Assembly: GCF_001646945.1 (NCBI RefSeq)
Contig: NZ_LUTV01000001.1
Span: forward strand, 164,449 to 213,290
Direction of reading: 5' to 3'
DNA: 48,842 nt
Source of the DNA: Endozoicomonas ascidiicola
Lineage (GTDB): Bacteria > Pseudomonadota > Gammaproteobacteria > Pseudomonadales > Endozoicomonadaceae
Below the pieces are notes generated by a model, which worked only from the letters and a program-made list of their open reading frames with translations, was not told the origin of the DNA and did no database searches. Position 1 is the first letter of the stretch. Each line of letters opens with the position of its first letter. A program made the position numbers and the translations under genes. Of this stretch, positions 44,687 through 48,842 are shown one piece after another.

Positions 44687-45349
44687 GTGAGCGAAAAAAA
44701 GCGAGTTGTCGTTCTACTCTCAGGCAACGGCACTAACCTTCAGGCACTTCTGGATCAGGAACATAAATACAGTTATCAGGTCGTTGGCGTGATCAGCAAT
44801 ATTCCTGATGCCTATGGCCTTGAGCGAGCACGACAGCATAAAGTGGCGGCTCTGGGGCTCGATCACAAAGCGTTCTCCTCTCGCACCGCGTTTGACCTGC
44901 GACTGATCCAAGAGGTGAACCGGTTTGATCCTGATCTGGTGGTACTGGCTGGCTACATGCGGATTCTAAGCCCGGAGTTTGTGGATCGTTTTGCCGGCAA
45001 GCTGATTAACATACACCCCTCTCTGCTCCCTGATTACAAAGGTCTTGGCACCTACAAGCGAGTGCTTGCAGATAAAAAGCCATTACACGGCTGCACCGTT
45101 CATTTTGTCACGCCAGAACTGGACAGTGGTGCTCATATTATTCAGGCTTCACTGGAAGTAAAAGCAACCGATAATGAAGAGAGCTTGATGCAGCGGGTGC
45201 AGACGATGGAACACCAAATCTACCCCCTGACAGCGCATCTGATTACCAGTGGCCGCCTGCAATTCAAGGACGACAAAGTCTTACTGGATAATCACCCGAT
45301 AAATCCGCTAGGCTATCAACTCAAGGAAAATGCTTTGGAGCTGGCATGA
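44687..45349 (+). CDS. purN: Phosphoribosylglycinamide formyltransferase
   Basis: 220 residues, from GTG at 44687 with AGGA eight bases upstream. Transfers formyl from 10-formyl-THF to GAR in purine synthesis. Motifs: VLLSGNGTNLQAL at the N-terminus, NIHPSLLPDYKGL with the catalytic His, and HFVTPELDSGAHIIQ with the catalytic Asp. Its stop overlaps the next start as ATGA. Confidence 0.96.
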   Translation: MSEKKRVVVLLSGNGTNLQALLDQEHKYSYQVVGVISNIPDAYGLERARQHKVAALGLDHKAFSSRTAFDLRLIQEVNRFDPDLVVLAGYMRILSPEFVDRFAGKLINIHPSLLPDYKGLGTYKRVLADKKPLHGCTVHFVTPELDSGAHIIQASLEVKATDNEESLMQRVQTMEHQIYPLTAHLITSGRLQFKDDKVLLDNHPINPLGYQLKENALELA

Positions 45350-46185
45350 CTTTTCAGGCTGAGCCACAAACGAAACAGACATTGAATCCCACATCCACAG
45401 GATTCAAAACCGCGTGTTTTATAGCGCTACTGGCCATTGCAAACTCTGGCAGCGCGGCTCAACCATCGGCCTCCGGCCAACAGATGGCGGGTAAAAGCAA
45501 ACATCACCCTATTCTGAAACCCTATACCGCTGAGTACACGGCTTCTGTAGAAGGTTTGCCTTTTTCCGGTACCGGCAGCCGTTCACTGGAAAAAAACGCC
45601 GATGGCACATGGACACTCTCATTCAGTGCGGATACCGCCTTTGTTGGTCTTAATGAAACCAGCCAGTTTTTGTCCGAGGGTAATCAGCTGATTGCCAACC
45701 AGTACACCTACAAGCGCACTGGCCTGGGTAAAAAACCCACAGAGTATGCCTCTTTCAACTGGCAGCAAAACAAGATCCACTGGCAACAGGGTGACAAAGA
45801 ATGGGCCATCAACCTGAAACCGGAAACCCTCGATAAACTGAGCTATCAACTGCAATTACGCATGGATCTCGCCGCCAGCAACCCACCAAAACTCAGTTAT
45901 GAGGTTGCTGATGATGATGAAGTGTATGAGCGGCAGTTCATTATCGAAGGTGAAGAAGTCATAAAAACCGGGGTTGGTAAACTCAATACCATCAAGGTTA
46001 AAATCAAACGGGATGATAATGACCGCTCCACCTGGCTCTGGTTTGCCAAAGATTATGACTACTTTTTGGTAAAGCTGTTACAGGAAGAAAAAGGCACGTC
46101 TTACACCATTGAAATCAAGAATGCTTCCATAGATGGCAAGCCCTTTAAAGACAGTCAGACTGCTCGTTTGACAAATAAACCCTAA
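45346..46185 (+). CDS. DUF3108 periplasmic protein
   Basis: 279 residues with a signal-like hydrophobic stretch (about 20-38, [16 protein letters not shown]). The mature body has the DUF3108 features [20 protein letters not shown] and [15 protein letters not shown]. Function unknown; a lipocalin-like beta structure is probable. It overlaps purN by four bases, the usual purMN-DUF3108 order. Confidence 0.88.
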   Translation: MTFQAEPQTKQTLNPTSTGFKTACFIALLAIANSGSAAQPSASGQQMAGKSKHHPILKPYTAEYTASVEGLPFSGTGSRSLEKNADGTWTLSFSADTAFVGLNETSQFLSEGNQLIANQYTYKRTGLGKKPTEYASFNWQQNKIHWQQGDKEWAINLKPETLDKLSYQLQLRMDLAASNPPKLSYEVADDDEVYERQFIIEGEEVIKTGVGKLNTIKVKIKRDDNDRSTWLWFAKDYDYFLVKLLQEEKGTSYTIEIKNASIDGKPFKDSQTARLTNKP

Positions 46186-46207
46186 GTTACTTTTTGAGGA
46201 TTCTGCA

Positions 46208-46615
46208 GTGCGATTTCTTCACACGATGCTGCGCGTTGGCGACCTTGATAGGTCCATCAAATTTTATACTGAAGTGCTCGGCATGACACTGCTGAGAAAG
46301 CATGACAACGAAGAGTACAAATATACCCTGGCTTTCGTTGGCTACGGTGATGAGTCCGAACAGGCTGTGATTGAACTGACCTATAACTGGGGTACGGATT
46401 CCTACGACCTTGGCAGTGCATTTGGCCACATTGCCCTTGGTGCTGACGACATTTATGCCACCTGCGAAACCATTCGCGCTGCCGACGGAAAAATATCCCG
46501 TGAACCCGGCCCGGTTCTTGGTGGAAGCACTGAAATTGCCTTTGTTGAAGATCCTGATGGCTACAAAATCGAACTGATTCAGGCCAAAGCAGCTTCTGCC
46601 GGGCTTAAGGGATAA
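46208..46615 (+). CDS. gloA: Lactoylglutathione lyase (glyoxalase I)
   Basis: 135 residues starting at GTG 46208 with GAGG upstream. The metal ligands of the Ni-type enzyme are all present: His5, Glu56, His74 and Glu122. Converts the hemithioacetal of methylglyoxal and glutathione to S-lactoylglutathione. Signature: [20 protein letters not shown]. Confidence 0.96.
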   Translation: MRFLHTMLRVGDLDRSIKFYTEVLGMTLLRKHDNEEYKYTLAFVGYGDESEQAVIELTYNWGTDSYDLGSAFGHIALGADDIYATCETIRAADGKISREPGPVLGGSTEIAFVEDPDGYKIELIQAKAASAGLKG

Positions 46616-46683
46616 TCACCATTACTTTATAAACGACAAAAGTGGTAAATTGGTTCGGTGGACTTACTGAACCAATGACATGG

Positions 46684-47856
46684 ATGCCAATCATGCCACG
46701 TCTTCGCACTCTGGCGTTGCCGACTCTTCTTCCCCTGCTGCTTTCTGCCTGCTCTACAGATCAGGCCGTTAATTATTCCAAAAGCTATGCAAAAAACCAT
46801 GTAAAGAACTATGTAACCAATGCCGCCTTAAATGAACTGGGGCCTGCCGGTGATGCCATAGCTATTGGTATGAATCTGGAAAAAGACACCATTGGTTTTG
46901 AAGCACTGGTTCACCTGTTATTGAAAGAAGCCCGGGTAAACTGGGGGGATGAAAAAAAGTCCTCCAGTAAAGAGTATGTTAAATACACCAACCATTACCG
47001 CACCCGTGTATTTGTGGATTTTGAAGCGGGCAGCGTTCACGTAGAAACGCTGGATCGCCAGGATCTTCGTAAAGCCATTGCCGCCATTCTGTTAACGCCC
47101 TACGCGCCAGATCAGGTTGACCTGTTCAGTGATAAAGACGTACCCGTCGGTGAAGAACCCATGCTCTACGGACAAGTGCTAGACCATGAAAGCCAGCCCA
47201 TCCGCTGGCAATGGCGAGCACTTCGCTATGCGGATTATTTGATTGATCGACAGATGAGCAGCAGAAAATCAGCAAAAGGCCAAGTGTATGCGGTGGACTT
47301 CAGTCTGGTAGAAGATCATTTATCCCAGCGGGAATATCAATACGCCAGCCTGGTGCGGAAATACTCTAAGGTTTATGCCGTTGAAGAAAGCCTCATTTAT
47401 GCAGTAATTCGTACCGAGAGCAGCTTTAACCCTTATGCAGTCAGCTCTTCCAATGCCTATGGCTTGATGCAGATTATTCCAAAAACTGCCGGCCGTGATG
47501 TGTTCAACAAGGTGAAGAACTTGCCAGGGCAACCTTCAAAGAGCTGGTTATTCCAACCCCACAATAATATTGATACTGGTACCGCGTACCTTGCCCTATT
47601 GAATAACCACTATTTAAAGAAAATAAATAACCCACTCTCTCGAAAATACACGACGATATCAGCATATAATGGCGGTGCCGGTAATGTGTTTGCCACATTC
47701 GATAGAAACCGGAATCGAGCGGTGCAAAAAATCAATAACCTGCAACCCAATCAAGTGTACTGGGCCTTGACGAAGAAACACCCGAGAGATGAAAGCCGAC
47801 GTTACCTGGAAAAAGTCTCCACTGCCCAGAAAGACTTCTATGAGGGGAAGATTTAA
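46684..47856 (+). CDS. MltC-like membrane-bound lytic transglycosylase
   Basis: 390 residues from the ATG at 46684; ATG 46675 and 46693 are alternatives. Lipoprotein signal with lipobox LLSAC. The middle (about 60-210) looks like the MltC N-terminal domain (DUF3393). The C-terminal SLT domain has the catalytic Glu in YAVIRTESSFNPYAVSSS, then NAYGLMQIIPKTAGRDVF and TISAYNGGAGNV. Cleaves peptidoglycan at the outer membrane inner face. Confidence 0.88.
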   Translation: MPIMPRLRTLALPTLLPLLLSACSTDQAVNYSKSYAKNHVKNYVTNAALNELGPAGDAIAIGMNLEKDTIGFEALVHLLLKEARVNWGDEKKSSSKEYVKYTNHYRTRVFVDFEAGSVHVETLDRQDLRKAIAAILLTPYAPDQVDLFSDKDVPVGEEPMLYGQVLDHESQPIRWQWRALRYADYLIDRQMSSRKSAKGQVYAVDFSLVEDHLSQREYQYASLVRKYSKVYAVEESLIYAVIRTESSFNPYAVSSSNAYGLMQIIPKTAGRDVFNKVKNLPGQPSKSWLFQPHNNIDTGTAYLALLNNHYLKKINNPLSRKYTTISAYNGGAGNVFATFDRNRNRAVQKINNLQPNQVYWALTKKHPRDESRRYLEKVSTAQKDFYEGKI

Positions 47857-48019
47857 GAGATACGTCCGCATCGTTGCAACATCAAACCCTTTACAGATTT
47901 AAAATCAAACAGAACATAAATAAACTTTTTTTATAAGCTACTACTCCATCCACCGTCAAATGATAGACTGAATTTTGTATTATCCTGACAGCTCCACTGC
48001 AACAAAAGATGGAGCCGTC

Positions 48020-48842
48020 ATGAACGTTAAATACCATGTTCGTTTAAGTGATGATGAACGCTCAATGCTTGAGGCTTTAATCAAACAAGAAAAACCAATA
48101 ATTGCGCAACACAAAAAACGCCACGCACAAATTTTACTCGCCATCGATGAAAATCACTCGCCGCTTACCCATGAGCAGGCAGCTAAAGCCTTCAACGTGA
48201 AACCGCTCACTATCTGTCGTCTTCGTCAACGCCTTGCTGAGGAAGGATTAGAGGTTGCGATCAATAGCAAGCACAGTCGTCATGGAGGAAAACGGAAAAT
48301 GGATGGTGAGTTAGAGGCTCACCTTATCGCTCTGACCTGTTCTGCACCGCCAAAAGGAAACGCGCGATGGACGTTAAACCTCCTCAGGGACAAGATGATC
48401 GAGCTGGAGTACATTGATGAAATATCCAGAAGCACCATCCATGAATCTTTAAAAAAAACGAACTTAAGCCTTGGCAGAAAAAAGAATGGTGTATTCCCAA
48501 GGAAGAAAGCGCCAACTTTGTGAGTGCCATGGAAGATATTCTGGAGCTTTACAAGCTTCCATATGACCCCAAAAGACCGTTGGCATGTCTGGATGAGACC
48601 AGCAAGCAGCAGTTAATTGAGGTACGTAATCCCATTCCTATTGAACCCGGTAATCCAGAACGATACGACACAGAGTATGAGCGTAACGGTGTCAGTAATC
48701 TCTTTATGATTTTCGAACCACTGGCTGGTTGGCGGCATGTAGAGGTAACCGACAGTAGAACCGCGATCGACTGGGCGCATCAGGTCAAAGCATTGGTGGA
48801 TGGTCGCTACAAGGATGTTGATAAAATTGTTCTGGTAGAAGA
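48020..48842 (+). CDS. IS630 family transposase, two frames, cut by the window edge
   Basis: Starts at ATG 48020 with GGAG just upstream. The first frame (MNVKYHVRLSDDERSMLEAL, a helix-turn-helix at about 55-85) stops at 48523. From the A8 run at 48451-48458 the -1 frame continues as NELKPWQKKEWCIP to the window end, with the first DDE aspartate in LACLDETSKQQL. Many IS630 members make the full enzyme by programmed frameshifting at such a run. The other two catalytic acids lie outside the window. The left terminal repeat was not found. Confidence 0.85.
48451..48458 (+). other. A8 slippery run, probable -1 frameshift site of the transposase
   Basis: Eight A residues after TTT. In frame 0 the codons read TTA AAA AAA ACG; rereading one A gives TTA AAA AAA AAC GAA and opens the conserved IS630 C-terminal domain. 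Programmed ribosomal frameshift or RNA polymerase slippage is more likely than decay, since both frames are intact around it. Confidence 0.6.

Overview
The window looks like the chromosome of a gammaproteobacterium, most likely an Endozoicomonas-like member of the Oceanospirillales. This assignment is an inference. It rests on gammaproteobacterial gene order (fmdB-aspS-yebC-ruvC-ruvA-ruvB-tolQRAB-pal-cpoB; hda-perM-DUF2066 near purM-purN), an IS630 transposase, many palindromic intergenic repeats, and several long AT-rich genes with eukaryote-like or effector-like domains set between housekeeping genes. No rRNA, tRNA or CRISPR array was seen.

Layout. 1-240: the 5' end of a gene running off the left edge, with a hairpin that overlaps its ribosome binding site. 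238-5278 (minus): the Tol-Pal envelope machine tolQ-tolR-tolA-tolB-pal-cpoB. 5458-13072: an AT-rich insert between tolQ and ruvB, where ybgC is usually found. It holds a hybrid sensor kinase, a 1189-residue protein with a kinase-like core, and a TA-flanked 225-bp MITE-like element. 13088-16430: ruvB, an oppositely oriented rarD, ruvA and ruvC with a LexA-type box. 16551-17129: a tiny membrane peptide and a CAP-Gly protein. 17298-20220: yebC, aspS and a FmdB-type zinc ribbon gene. 20418-24424: a cassette of one SycD/LcrH-type type III secretion chaperone and two paralogous coiled-coil proteins. 24569-26342: an OprD-like porin and an HU-like protein.

26914-34615: a membrane cold-shock-domain fusion, slyX, a HIT protein, proS, a lytic transglycosylase, acylphosphatase, a thioredoxin-like lipoprotein, YihY, ArsC-like, DUF2069 and DUF938 genes. 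34947-39193 (minus): DUF2066, perM, hda and an unknown anchored protein. 39469-43159: an AidB-like acyl-CoA dehydrogenase and, convergent to it, an ankyrin protein with a variant Fic-like motif. 43535-47856 (plus): purM, purN, DUF3108, gloA and an MltC-like transglycosylase. 48020-48842: an IS630 transposase cut by the window edge, with a -1 frame change on an A8 run.

The housekeeping part covers envelope integrity (Tol-Pal, transglycosylases, porin), Holliday junction processing (RuvABC), translation (AspRS, ProRS), control of replication initiation (Hda) and purine synthesis. The most interesting layer is what sits inside these conserved blocks: a kinase-like protein, a CAP-Gly protein, an ankyrin/Fic-like protein and a type III chaperone-substrate cassette. 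Together they suggest a host-associated bacterium with scattered effector-like genes; secretion of any of them is inferred, not shown.
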